NCBI RefSeq assembly: GCF_027580225.2
Contig: NC_073352.2
Location: 33,467,501-33,531,500, forward strand
Direction of reading: 5' to 3'
DNA length: 64,000 nucleotides
Source of the DNA: Misgurnus anguillicaudatus
Taxonomy: Eukaryota; Chordata; Actinopteri; Cypriniformes; Cobitidae
A model generated the notes under the pieces. That model was not told the DNA's origin and searched no databases. It worked only from the letters and a program-made list of their open reading frames with translations. Shown here in pieces: positions 45,002 to 56,763 of this stretch (positions are counted from its first letter, which is position 1; every line of letters begins with the position of its first letter). The position numbers were made by a program, and so were the translations under genes.

Positions 45002-45566
45002 AGAGCTCTTCACCCACATAGATCCGTAAATCATACCGATTGTTTGGAAAAAAAAAGGATGTGTTGTGTTAATGTAGTGCATGTTGGATCGGTATGTTTT
45101 TGTACGCCCTGGCAGGAGTTTGCAAATGGTTGGAGGGTGTGCGTGGCTCCGTCAGAGAACGTTAACAGTACAGTCATTACTCAAGACGCCACATACACAC
45201 GCAGAGAGCAGATGAACGCTACAGCAGATGTTCAAATCTCCATGTGTCTCCAAATGCTAATACACATGCTGGATGTCCTGCGGATCGCAGGCAAGGGATT
45301 TTCTCGGGGCGTGAAGCGTAAAGAAATAATGTCGACTGATCAGAGGAAGGAAATGAAAAGCAATATGTGGGGGTTTGTATACTCATGTACGCTTCAGGCT
45401 GTAACAGAAACGCATCTCTCACGACACGCTGTTCTGAAGTCAGTTCATTGAAAATATTCACTGGAAAATATTCACATCTCATGATTTATGATTCTTTATC
45501 TGTGCTTTCATGTTGTTGTTTACCTGCCGTGATGATGGGTCTGTGATATGTTACATACCACAATTA
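44999..45566. other. Unassigned sequence with a 135-codon plus frame
   Basis: The frame 45044-45451 has no recognisable domain, no convincing splice context, and an antisense open frame (45219-45482). I treat it as chance. 45560-45566 borders the large inverted-repeat element. Confidence 0.4.
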
Positions 45567-45589
45567 CCGTGGCCTCAGGGTGCAAAAAT

Positions 45590-45935
45590 AAATTACAATG
45601 GTAAATTACTTATTTACAATATTAAAAACAAATTTACAAGTTTTTAAACAAATTTACACTTTTTTTAACAACTTTACAAGTTTTTAAACAAATTTACAAG
45701 TTTTTTTAATGAGTGAATACATTTACAATGAGTGAATAAATTTTAAAGTTTTTTTTAACAAATTTACAAGTTTTTTTTAACAAATTTACAATGACCGAAC
45801 AAAAGTAAAAGTTTTTTAACAAATTTACAACGAGTGAACAAATGTACAAGTTTTTTAACAAATTTACAATTGTTTAAACAAATTTACAATGAGCGAACAA
45901 AATTACAAGTTTTAAAACAAATTTACGTTTATTAC
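45590..45935. repeat. 'aacaaatttacaagtttttt' minisatellite in the left arm
   Basis: About 14 degenerate units of 17-30 bp alternate 'aacaaatttacaag' with T-runs, some reading 'caatgagtgaacaa'. The mirrored array in the right arm is at about 48945-49290. Confidence 0.88.
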
Positions 45936-46595
45936 GGAAAGGGTAGGTACAACACGCTGACGTCACGCATCTGAGCCTCCGGTGAGAAACCCGGAAGTAT
46001 CGCCGTGAATCACATGAGAGTTGTGAATGCGATGTTGTGTATTAGGCTGTACATAATATTAACGAAAGAGAGTGATAATATATAGGCCTAACCTTTCATC
46101 GCTTCCGAAGTGACTAAAAGGGATATTGGACCTTATTTTCAGGTAAGTGAAATTGTTTTAGTTTGCTAACGCTAGCTTTCCAAGTTGAACACGTTTTGGA
46201 TGGCAATTATCAAAATAATTCACTGACTTTCTCATTAGATTACAGACAACACGAGAGGGTGCTCCAAACTTTTTAATCAGGACTGCATTGTTTGTTCGCT
46301 CCCGGGGTTACTGAAACGGGGAAGCGTGACGAGTTTGTTTACATGGTGCTATAAACTCCAACCCAGGAGGACACTTCAGAGGAATCACAGGGATAACATG
46401 GTGTGATTTTTTTTTTGGTCAAAACCAGAACTGACTTCCGAATCCACCTGGAACGCATTTACTTTGATGGAGATTTGGGCGGAGGCTAAACCCTCCAAAT
46501 AGTATATTTAGAGAAATGGAAGTCAGTAAAAATTAAGTTGGACTCATTGTTTTTAACAACTGGCTACCTAACACATGCTTATAAACCCAGGAATA

Positions 46596-46620
46596 GCGCA
46601 CACACACACACACACACACA
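46596..46620. repeat. Short (CA)n run
   Basis: About 12 CA dinucleotides inside the middle of the large inverted-repeat element. Confidence 0.9.
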
Positions 46621-48163
46621 CTTCTAACAGACATGCAATGCACACATTAGATACGTGTTAAGAAAAATAACTGTACAGTTTTAGAACAACTCATTTATAC
46701 ATTAAATAAACTTAATTTCACTCATTGTTCAAAATATAGTTTTATTTATAAATGAACTTCAATGTATATTGTCTCAAGTATGAAAAAATATATATGTACA
46801 TTTTTAGAACCAATCATATTTACATTAAAAGCCAGTGGGTACTAACACACTTTTTTACACAGGGCCATGTAGTTTTGACTTTTTTCCTTTAATATTAAAA
46901 ACCTTCATTTAAAAACTGCATGTTGTGTTCACTTGGGTTTTATTCTTTGACTAATATTTTAATTTGTTTGATGATCTGAAACATTAAAGTGTGACAAATA
47001 TGCAATAATAGCATGGGAAATCTGGATGGGGGCTAACACTTTTTCACACCACTGTATATAAAGTTGTTCCAATGTATATTTTCTATCTACTGTACAAATT
47101 GTAACAATAAAGCAAAGTAAAAACATTTAAATGAAAAACGTTTGTTTTTGGGATTAAAGGAATTTTTTACCCAAGATATAGATGGTTTGTTTTTTCATTG
47201 GAACAGATTTGGAGAAATTAAGCATTACATTGCTTACAATGGGATCCTCTGCAGTGAATGGGTGCTGTGAGAATGAGAGTATTTAACACAAACTATGATT
47301 GTGTTTATGGTGTGCAATATAGCGTGTGTTCATGTTTTGTGACAATATTTTTCACATAATTACTCTCTATAGCGCTGTTTTCACTTTCCTAAAAATGAGC
47401 TGATGTTTTCTTTGTTCTATAAAGTCCCTCCTTCAGAAATGCCTATAGAGTTCTGATTGTGTAGTTTGTTTAGTGTGCTGTGATTCAACAGCAGCTTAGC
47501 TTAGTAGAGCCACTTGAGCTTAGCTGGTGACTGACGTATTCCAGTGGGCGGAGGTAAGTAAAAAAAAACTCTTCTTTGGATGTCATTCAAACGGGAAGTA
47601 GAGGGCTGTAGTCCAAACTGGCTGTTTGCTATAGGCTTTGAAAGGGAAATTATATTAAAGAAAATATATTGTTGGTATAGAATTTTGAGCTTTATAATTT
47701 TACAGATATTATTTATGCTCTAACAGCAACATTGCACACCAACTAAAGTTTAAATAATGGAATCAGGATAAACGGGACCTTTAAACCTTACAGCTAAATC
47801 TGCGGAAAGAAGCCCCTGCCTCATACGGCAGAGAAACAAGAAAAACTGATCCAAGACACAAATGTTGCGATAATCTTCCATAATAGGAGATGTTTTCAGG
47901 TAATCATAGTGTTGCAATGCCCCAGAATCACTGTTAGATCTGTGTATTGAGAAAGAGGAGAAAATTGCATGAAAAAAAGAAAGATCAATGAGGACATAAG
48001 ATTTATTTGTTCTAATTTTCATCAATGAATTACATGCTTAATTTTTTTTTCTCACTCTTCTCTTGTGTTCTGATCAGGAAACGAATGGTGGTCCTCCTCT
48101 TCTTCCTTTAGTGTTTCAATATCACAGACACTGGAAATTAACATAATCATGAGTGCAGTGAAG

Positions 48164-48165
<2 letters not shown>

Positions 48166-48198
<33 letters not shown>

Positions 48199-48219
48199 CT
48201 CTATCTATCTATCTCTCTC

Positions 48220-48277
<58 letters not shown>
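48166..48277. repeat. (TCTA)n microsatellite
   Basis: About 27 TCTA/TCTC units with two short TCTC interruptions near 48196-48222. It lies next to the right arm of the large element. Confidence 0.96.
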
Positions 48278-48944
48278 ATAAATGTCAGTTTGCTTAGGCA
48301 ACATTAGAGTATTTGTAATTTGATAAAACATTACAGTACTGTCATACTCAGAGAGGTTTAAATGATTAAATGAAAACATAATTTATAGTATAAATTTAGC
48401 TAATTTTAACAAATCGTCTCATTACATAAAATCCTAATCTTTTAAAGATTATTCAGATTATATCATCGAACAAGTTAACGCACCCTTGATTCCTCTGAAG
48501 TGTCCTCCTGGGTTGGAGTTTACAGCACCATGTAAACAAACTCGTCACACTTCCTCTTTTCAGTCTTGTAACCCCGGGAGCGAACGAACAATGCAGTCCT
48601 GATTAAAACGTTCTAAGCACCCTCTCGTGTTGTCTGTAATCCAATGAGAAAGTCAGTGAATTATTTTGATAACTGCCATCCAAAACGCGTGCAACCTGGA
48701 CAGCCAGCGTTAGCTAACTAAAACTATTTCACTTACCTGAAAATAAGGTCCAATATCCCTTTTAGTCACTTCGGAAGCGATGAAAGGTTATATATTATCA
48801 CTCTCTTTCCGTTAATATTATGTACAGCCTAATAGACAACATCGCATTCACTACTCTCATGTGATTCACGGCGATACTTCCGGGTTTCTCACCGGAGGCT
48901 CAGATGCGTGACGTCAGCGTGTTGTACCTACCCTTTCCGTAATA

Positions 48945-49290
48945 AATGTAAATTTGTTTCAAAACTTGTAATTTTGTTCGCTCATTGTAAATGAGTTAAA
49001 AATCTTGTAAATTTGTTCACTCATTGTAAATTTGTTTAAAAACATGTAAATTTGTTTAAAAACTTGTAAATTTGTTCACTCATTGTAAATTTGTTAAAAA
49101 CCATGTAAATTTGTTCACTCATTGTAAATTTGTTAAAAAACATGTAAATTTGTTTTAAAAACTTGTAAATTTGTTCACTCATTGTACATTTGTTAAAAAA
49201 AACATGTAAATTTGTTTTTAAAAAAATTGTAAATTTGTTAAAAAAATTGCAAACCTGTTTTCAATCTTGTAAATAAGTAATTTACCATTG
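48945..49290. repeat. 'aaacttgtaaatttgtt' minisatellite in the right arm
   Basis: It is the complement of the left-arm array, with units such as 'ttgttcactcattgtaaa' and 'ttaaaaacatgtaaa'. The unit order is not identical to that of the left arm, so the arrays have changed independently. Confidence 0.88.
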
Positions 49291-49599
49291 TAATTTATTT
49301 TTGCACCCTGAGGCCACCGTACACAATAGTCGTATAAGGTGTTGTTGATGAATTGAGGTGCAAAAGCTGCTAAACCCCACCCTACATCAAAAATAAGAAT
49401 AATATTGACTGAATGCTTTCAGCACATATAATATACCTTTGCTTCAATTCCGTTCATTCCCAGCCTCAGGCCATTCAGAAATGCTAGTTTGTTGGCAGAA
49501 TCTGCTAAACGCCACATTGATTTTTCAGCAAAATTGTTGAATTGGATAAACGACAGCACACAAAACCACCGTAGATAAACAGTTAAACTCAGTCACGGC

Positions 49600-49741
49600 C
49601 CTCTTCCAAGGGGCGCAAATTTAAAATATGTGTCGTCATGTCAAAATATGTGTTTGGTGCGTCATGTGAAACTATGTGCGTCATGTCAAAATAAGTGCCT
49701 GCTGCACGCGCGTCGAAAGGGATTTTTTCATGTCTTGAGCA
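49600..49741. repeat. Short direct repeats 'catgt(c/g)aaa(a/c)tatgtg'
   Basis: 'cgtcatgtcaaaatatgtgt', 'cgtcatgtgaaactatgtgc' and 'cgtcatgtcaaaataagtgc' follow each other within about 90 bases. It is an unclassified repeat that ends at the hAT insertion. Confidence 0.6.
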
Positions 49742-50977
49742 TAGGGCTGTCAAAATAAACGCGTTACTAACGCGTTAACGCAAATTCATTTTAATGGCAC
49801 TAATTTTATTAACGCAACACGCAATTTCTGTTTGACCTGCAGCTGAATGAATTGAGACGCAGCAAGTGACCGATGCTGTCTAGATGAGTCGGAGCTTTTC
49901 ATAAAAATAAGAACATTAAGCTCTCGTCTAGCGAATCCAATGCTCTAAATGGTCATTAAACATCTAAAATGCACGTTTTCTGCACGTGCAGTTTTCTTTA
50001 TCTGCACGTTTTCTGTGGGTGTACCGTCCCAAATCCATATAAAACAAAGATGCGTCTTCTTTCACTTTTTAGTTTCGTTTTAAAAAGCATTCAGAAATTA
50101 TAGAAAATAGACCGCAGGACTTTCTTGATGTTAAAATAATTATTAAGAGAGATAAAGTTCGGGATCTGATTGATGTTAAAAAAGAGTTATTAAGAGTGAC
50201 AAGGCTCAAAAGCGATGTCTGACGCAGACGTCTAAAGCGCATGCACACAAACGCGCGAGTGCGTGACCCTGATATATATAGACATCTAACACAAAATTAC
50301 AGGCTTAAAAATATCTGTTTTGACAAGAATTCACGCAGGTATGACCGTTAATCTGTTATATCTGAACTGAATGTTTGGTTAACTGTTGAGTAAAAGTATC
50401 TGTTGTGTCATTATATTAAACACTTGCATTATCCTACAGTCTTAAAGCGGTCTGTCTCAATGTCAAGATTAAACAATAAAAGAAAAACATATATATATAA
50501 CATATATTGATATTGTTTTTGCTCTGCGTTAACAGGTATAGTTCTGTCATGCTTTGTCAGATTCCAACAATTGTTCCAATTGTTTCGAAGTTTTTTAATA
50601 GAGAATGTTAAAATATAAATGACACATTTTTGAAAATTTGCTCATCCCAACTTAATTTGCCAGCACAGGTCACAAATGATGCAACAGCAAACAGAAATGG
50701 AGAAAGAACAAAGTCTTCTAAAGGCAAAAACATTTATAAAACTATGGCTGATGGTTCTGTTGAAAATGTAAACAGGCCGTTGTAGACATACATTTGCATA
50801 TAGCATATATATTATCCAAATCCATGTTGATTAGAGCATTAAAAACTTAAAAAGTGTTACATTTAGGTAAATTTAGAACAGATAAAAATGTGCGATTAGT
50901 TTGCGATTAATCGCGAGTTAACTCATGAAATCATGCGATTAATCGTGATTAAATATTTTAATCTATTGACAGCCCTA
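49742..50977. mobile_element. hAT-type element, 1.24 kb, perfect 8-bp duplication
   Basis: Ends 'tagggctgtcaa' and 'ttgacagcccta' lie between CTTGAGCA at 49734-49741 and 50978-50985. The subterminal parts differ: the left has 'aacgcgttactaacgcgtta', the right has 'gattaatcgcgagttaactc'. No transposase frame is visible. It shares terminal motif and duplication length with 43455-43778 and 63155-63530. Confidence 0.94.
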
Positions 50978-50985
50978 CTTGAGCA

Positions 50986-51471
50986 CGAATGTCTTTTTCT
51001 ATAAATTGTTTCTCGTGTCCGTGGCACGACTTTCTTTTTCGTGTCATTTTATGTATTGTTTTCTCTTTTGTTCCCTATTTCTAAATCATTGTCGCTTGGA
51101 GTTGGGGTTAGATTAGGGGTTGGGGTTAGGAATAATACCATAATACTTTTATGTATTGGTTTCTACATGTTTTTCTTTCGCTTTTAAAACTATTCTCACC
51201 TGGAGTTGAGGTTAGAGTTGCCTATTGGATGTCTAAAAATGTAACAGAAAGTGTAACAGAAAACCCCAACCCCAAGCAACAATGGTAAAAAAAATAGGAA
51301 AAAACAATAAGAAAACAATACATAAAATGGCACGAAAAAGAAAGTCGTGCCACGAACATAAAAACTATTTATAAAAATTTGTGCAAGTGACAAAAAATGC
51401 TGAATTTCATGCCATGGACACTAATAAATTAATTACAATTTGCGTGACTAAACACAACTTTCCATGAGATC
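50986..51471. mobile_element. Foldback element, related to 19121-19686
   Basis: The arms 'gtgtccgtggcacgactttc' and 'gaaagtcgtgccacgaacat' and the centre 'ggggttggggttagg' / 'aaccccaacccc' mirror the copy at 19121. The right end 'ccatgagatc' matches, but the outer left end is lost near the hAT insertion. Overlapping frames are shadows. Confidence 0.72.
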
Positions 51472-51584
51472 AATCTGATTTTACCATAATTCTTTAAAAG
51501 GACAATGACTAGGATTTTCCCCCATCTAGTGGTGAAATTGTATTTTGCATTTAAACGAATAGTCCTCTCTACCGCTATTTAGTT

Positions 51585-51736
51585 TATTAGTGTCCATGGC
51601 ATGAAATTGAGCATTTTGTGTCACTTGCACAAATTTCTATAAATAGTTTTTATGTCCGTGGCACATCTTTCTTTTTTGTGTCATTTTATGTATTGTTTTC
51701 TTATTGTTTTTTCCTATTTTCTTACCATTGTTGCTC
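51585..51736. repeat. Third partial arm of the same foldback family
   Basis: 'attagtgtccatggcatgaa' to 'tattgttttcttattg' is the inverted match of about 51290-51430. Its minus/plus frames translate almost identically to those of the neighbour, which shows a local inverted pair rather than genes. Confidence 0.72.
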
Positions 51737-51964
51737 GCTTTTCCAAATGCGTTTTGCAACTACAGTAGCCGTTGTACTCACTGATCTCCTAATTTATTTC
51801 AGCTGGTTCACGTGTTCTGAACAAAAACGCGTTGTGAAAACGCATTGGCAGGCTAGTGCTTTTTTTAAATATATGGTTTATCTTAGTAATTTTTTGTTCT
51901 CCATCAGCCATTCACTGCTGTTTTGGGTTTTGCGTCTAAACTCCTAAATTGTTGACGCTATAAA
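51737..51964. other. Unassigned sequence
   Basis: It contains 'ccaaatgcgttttgcaac' and 'cgcgttgtgaaaacgcattg', weakly inverted. No gene is seen. Confidence 0.35.
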
Positions 51965-52200
51965 CCCAGCAAAAGATCAAGCTTGGTATTAAGCCAGCTG
52001 TAAAAATGTTGGGTTATTTTCAAGCCAGCGTTGGGTCAAAAACCCAACTGTTGGGTTAAATTTACCCCCCAAAAATGTATATGACACTACAATGGGTTAA
52101 ACCCAACATATGCTAAATTAAAACTGTTAAATAAAATAGCTTTTAGTCTCTTTTTGACTCTACGCTGGGTTAAAAATAACTAAGCATTTTTTCAGAGTGT
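51965..52200. repeat. 'GGGTT' foldback element
   Basis: 'atgttgggttattttcaagc' and 'cgctgggttaaaaataac' with 'caatgggttaaacccaac' inside. It is the same family as 11340-11770 and 55075-55262. Confidence 0.72.
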
Positions 52201-52963
52201 ACAACACCTTGTGAGCCTGCTAGTATACCTTGACAGAATTTTAAGTGTTCAAATACACACTCCAAATTTTGGTGAGGTCCAAAAGTGCCTATTTTAGGTG
52301 TGATGGTAGCTTAGCAACGTGTTAAATATGAGAAAACTCTACTGGAATCAACGTATTTAGTTTTCATGCTACAGTTGTCTTCATTCTGTCATTGTTTAAC
52401 TAAACCATCAAGATTAGCCTACATTATCAGCCATCATTAATTTACTCACCCCCATGTCATCCAAGATATTTAAGTCTTTTTTTCTTCAGTCGAAAAGATA
52501 TTAAGTTTTTTGAGGAAACATTACAGGATTTTTCTCACTATAGTGGACTTTAGACCTCAACAGTTTGCAGTTTCAATATAGCTTTAAAGGGCTCTAAATG
52601 ATCCCAACCGAGGCATAAGGGTCTTATCTAGTGAAACGACTATCATTTTGCACATTATCAAGACAAAAGGTGTTAAATATGTGAAACACACACTTGCGTA
52701 CCATTCTAAACAATAAACTGACACAAAGACATTAATTAGTATCATCAACGCCTGAACGGTCCTCTTTCTCCAAACTTGTAAACACTGGAGCGGTAGTTTT
52801 GCATACGTAATGCGTAACCTTTCTACATGATTACATAATATGTAAGGTCAGGCTGACGCATCAAAACGGAAGTGCAAGACGAAAAGTTGTGATTGAAAAG
52901 TACAAATTTTTTATGTATTTATTGTTTGCGAAAATGACGACCGTTTCGCTATATAACTGTGCG

Positions 52964-53441
52964 TTCACAACAGAAGCGGAAGAGGCGGCAAAAACGTGCT
53001 ATTAGTGCGTAGTGTGACACTTAAACACTTTGAGTTTACTCTCTTCATCCGCGCATAAAATTTTAGTCATTCGACACATTCACGCATAAATTCGTGTCAT
53101 GGGAGGGGCTTACATAGCTCAAATTGAGTAAACTTACCAGATTGTTCGACCTCCTCACTTTCTTTCAAACAAGATCATTTTAATTCCTGTAAAAGCTCCT
53201 GATTGGTTAACGCAGCTCAAAAATCCACCAAAGTTCAGATTTTTCAACTATCGCGGATCACGCGGGAATGCTCAATTTGTGTGTAACACGCGCTATCCGC
53301 GCCGTGCTTTCCGTGCCATTTGCGCTTACCGTGTCATTTGCGCCTACTGCGCCGCAGGATGCCTATTTGTGTCTTTGTGTTGACTAACATGGAAATCACT
53401 CGCGCTTGCCACCTCTTCTGTGTCTGGTGTGAACGCACCAT
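52964..53441. mobile_element. TAA-flanked insertion ('tgcgttcaca' ends)
   Basis: The left end 'ctgtgcgttcacaac' and the right end 'ctggtgtgaacgcacca' are inverted. TAA lies directly on both sides (52961-52963 and about 53442-53444). A 3-bp TAA duplication fits PIF/Harbinger. It is the same family as 56764-57947. CpG-rich 'gcgcttaccgtgtcatttgc' text is inside. Confidence 0.7.
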
Positions 53442-53551
53442 AATGCCTCGTTTGGGATCGTTTAGAGCCCTTTGAAGCTGCAACGAAAATGCAAACATTA
53501 AGGTCCACTAAAGTCCACTATATGGAAAAAAATCCTGTAAAGTTTTCCTCA

Positions 53552-53577
53552 AAAAAAATATATATATATATATATAT
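53552..53577. repeat. Short (TA)n run
   Basis: About 11 AT dinucleotides within the right half of the preceding element. Confidence 0.9.
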
Positions 53578-53640
53578 TTTCGACTGAACAAAGAAAGACA
53601 TAAACATCTTAATTGACATGGGGGTGAGACAATTATCAGA

Positions 53641-54711
53641 ATTTTTGTCTAAAAACAATTATTAAATTGAATTAGAAACATACAACAATTACAAAACTTG
53701 ACAGTTACAGTACAAATACAATATATGCTGGGGGGATTTACAATAAAATCTTAAATAAAGTTTTCAGTGCCTTTTGCTTTAAAAAGTATCTTATAGAATC
53801 AATATAAATTTCCATTTCTTTTTTTAAATGATATGAAACAAAAAACAAAGTAATCCTTTAACAAATAAACTTTACCAGCATGACACCATCAAACTAGCAC
53901 TAAGCAACATAAACCAGACTAGAGAGGCTTATTTCTGCAAAGTTGGACTTTAAACTACAACATGTTTCATCTTTTCAAGGGGTGAAATGATTCTACATGG
54001 TGTGGGAAAATTGTAATAACACAATGTTCACATTGATAGAGGCGTATTTTCACACATTGGTTCAAGATGACACAATAATTCTTTTCACACCAGCATCAGG
54101 ACCACTAACCAAATGGATGCAACAGGGCAGGTGTGAGAGCATCACGCGTCTGCATCTACATCACCATAATATTCACAAAAAGAAAAACATATATTCACTG
54201 TGATATTACAGATGATGGTTTTATGAATATCAAGATGATTGGCCCCCATTCCTGACACATCAACGGGTTATCACAGAATGATGATAGATTTTAACTTTGA
54301 AGCAGCAGAAAGTGAAGCTAATCAGCTGTCTCTTCATTTTCCATGAACAATCAGTTGAAAGAAAAAACCCTCCGGGGCAGCAACATCCAGGCAGTAATGA
54401 GTTACAGAAGCACGATTACTGACTACGGGTAAACGTTGGGCTAAATACCGGCAACACTCAGCGCTCCATGAACTGGATGACTGATGGAATCCAGCAGTGG
54501 ATTTCATTTATGTGTCTGTGATGTCATACTCGAGCAAAGGGAAAATTTTTCAATTTCTCTCTCTCAAAAATCTCCCGCTGTTTTTCTGTCTTTCAGAAAC
54601 GTGTTCGGCTCTCCAGGGCTCAAACTCAAACGGTTAGTAAATCACAGTTGATTCACTAATGAAAAGCTTTACACACACCGACTACTGAACATTCAACACT
54701 TGACACTTACT

Positions 54712-54712
<1 letters not shown>
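53641..54712. other. Unassigned, mostly unique sequence
   Basis: No transposon ends are recognised. 54250-54620 is less AT-rich and not repetitive in this window. No frame fits a gene. Confidence 0.4.

Positions 54713-54803
<91 letters not shown>
54713..54803. repeat. (AC)n microsatellite
   Basis: About 45 AC dinucleotides without interruption. Confidence 0.97.
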
Positions 54804-54806
<3 letters not shown>

Positions 54807-55074
54807 AAATGTCTCCAGCAATTGAAAAATATCTTATATACACTCTCACCAGCTGAAACGTTTCTCAAAGTAAATATTTTTTTTTAAATGAAAGTCCATC
54901 TTCACAGCCGTTCTGACACAGTGGCCAAAAAACATGGACCCCATTTACACCTGAATTCAACATCTGTTGCTGGTAATCACAGCCGGATAACACTAAATAC
55001 AAGTACCAATATGTCATGTTATCACGCTAACTACATTCTGAGATATGTATGGAATTACACTTGCTAATGTAGCA
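54804..55074. other. Unassigned sequence
   Basis: Nothing recognised. Confidence 0.35.
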
Positions 55075-55262
55075 GCATTTCGGCCCAGCATTGGGTCAAA
55101 AAGGACGAACTCAACCCACTGGGTTGTAATTTAACCTCTAGAGTTGTTTCAACCAAAAATGCTGCAGTGTTGCGTCAAATATAAAAGTTCATGGCTGGGT
55201 TCGTCTCTTTCTGACCCAACACTGAGTTAAAAATAACCCAGCATTTTTAAGAATGTAGCAAG
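55075..55262. repeat. 'GGGTT' foldback element
   Basis: 'cggcccagcattgggtcaaa' and 'ctgacccaacactgagttaa' are inverted halves, with 'aacccactgggtt' inside. Confidence 0.72.
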
Positions 55263-55625
55263 ACATGCGTTTTCTTTCTAGAAAGCATTTTATTAGACAA
55301 CAGTTTGTATTCATTTTTTAGTTTAATTGAGGGCTTACCAGAAACAAAATGCTGAGTGTACAATCTGAAGTTAGATGTCGGGTGCCAGCGAAGTCCCTCC
55401 AGTTGTTCGCGATCACGGAAGAGTGCAAAATGTCGTGCAACACAGTGACGTCACGTGGTCCGGATGAATACACCTTTATGTTGGAGATGATGTCTGCAAT
55501 ATTTTTGATCCATTTTCCCAATTTAGAAAGACTGTCAATTTTAAATGTGTATAAGTAAACTCGATGCTAAGTATTGATCAGCACAAATCATACAACAAAG
55601 TACAGGGGCTCTTCTTAATATAATT

Positions 55626-56760
55626 GTGACCCTGGACCCCAAAACCAATCATAAGGGTCAATTTTTAAAACTGGAGATAATACAGTTTTACCTTTACGAT
55701 TATTCAGACAAACTTGCACTAAAAGGGACATTTCAAAAGACTTTTTTAAGATGTCAAATAAATCTTTGTTGTCCCCAGAGTATGTGTGTGAAATTTTAGC
55801 TCAAAATACCATATAGAAATGTATTATAACATGTTAAAATGGCCTCTTTGTAGGTTTGAGCAAAAATGTGCTGTTTTTGGGTGTGTCCTTTACAGTGTTG
55901 AGGAAAGTTACTTTTAAAAGTAATGCATTACAATATTAAGTTACTCAAAAAAGTAACTAATTGCGTTACTTAGTTACTTTTCATGGAAAGTAATGCTTAC
56001 GTTACTTTTGCGTCACTTTTTCTTGGCTGAGGCTTGATCTTTTTCAGGCCTTGTTTTTTTTTTAAGTAACTCAAATATTAATGTGTACATTTTAAAGGTA
56101 ATGCGTTACTTTACTTGTTACTTCAGAAAAGTAATATTATTACACAATGCACGTTAAATGCAAATGAGCTGATCTCTGCACTAAATGGCAGTGCCGTAAT
56201 TGGATAGTGCAAATTAAGGGACGGCATTATCCTCTTCTGACATCACAAGCCAGATTTCAATTACAGGTAGCTATTTTTTTACATGCTTGCAGAGAATAGT
56301 TTCCAAAATCTAAGTTAATTGGTTAATCTTTTTCACATGTTCCTGGTTGATAGAAGCACTGGGGACAGGATTATACATGGAAAAAGTCAGGTTTCATGAT
56401 ATGTCCTCTTTAAGTCAATTCTAAAGAAGAGGAAAATGTCAATGTAATACATTCACATAATGATCATTAATATTAAACTACTGATATTACTTTAAATTTT
56501 CTACACATAGACCTCAAATTCATTGCATTTTCCTGTTCTCTTTTCGGTGACAGAATTTATCCTCCTTTACTGTCGACTTTTTAAACTACCATCCGATTGC
56601 TAATAGTGTGAAAAATTGCTTTCATTAATCGATAGCGATTATTGGTCAATATATTGGTGCTCTAATTGATACATCATATTGTTTGTTAGGATAAACCAAT
56701 ACTTGGCCGAGATTCAACTATTTGAAAATCTGCTATTGCTACAAATATACCCATGCGACC
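55626..56760. mobile_element. 'gtgaccctggacc' MITE split by an 'agtaac'-rich repeat
   Basis: 'gtgaccctggaccccaaaac' starts it, and 'acttggccgagattcaacta' with 'ctacaaatatacccatgcga' ends it; an intact-looking copy is at 18186-18470. About 55893-56145 is filled by 'agtaatgcattacaatatta' and 'aagtaactaattgcgttact' text, whose inverted relative is at 59685-59815. Confidence 0.65.
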
Positions 56761-56763
56761 TAA

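Larger units (their letters stand above)
45567..49319. mobile_element. 3.75-kb element with about 0.83-kb terminal inverted repeats
   Basis: Left arm 45567 to about 46387 and right arm about 48487-49319 are inverted copies. They run from 'gtggcctcagggtgcaaaaa' through 'gtaggtacaacacgctgacg', 'gagaaacccggaagtatcgc' and 'tcatcgcttccgaagtgact' to 'cctcctgggttggagttta' (right-arm strand). The 2.1-kb middle is non-coding and contains further repeats and microsatellites. Flanks share CACAAT with small differences, so a 9-bp duplication is possible but not clean. Very long inverted ends recall Mutator-like elements; no transposase supports that. Confidence 0.85.
52437..53640. mobile_element. Sister of the 13047-15336 element, with a different insertion
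   Basis: 'tttactcacccccatgtcat', 'taagggtcttatctagtgaa', 'ggtcctctttctccaaac' and the inverted right half ('atgcctcgtttgggatcgtt', 'gaacaaagaaagacataaac') match 13047-15336. The outer TTAA ends are not preserved. An element at 52964-53444 interrupts it. Confidence 0.82.

Noticed and set aside
45044..45451. 135-codon plus-strand frame after the CA repeat
   Set aside because: No recognisable family and an open antisense frame over the same bases; looks like chance in GC-richer DNA.
51196..51947. Two nearly identical small proteins on opposite strands (51196-51393 and 51618-51947)
   Set aside because: They come from inverted arms of one foldback repeat, so the similarity is a repeat artefact, not a gene pair.
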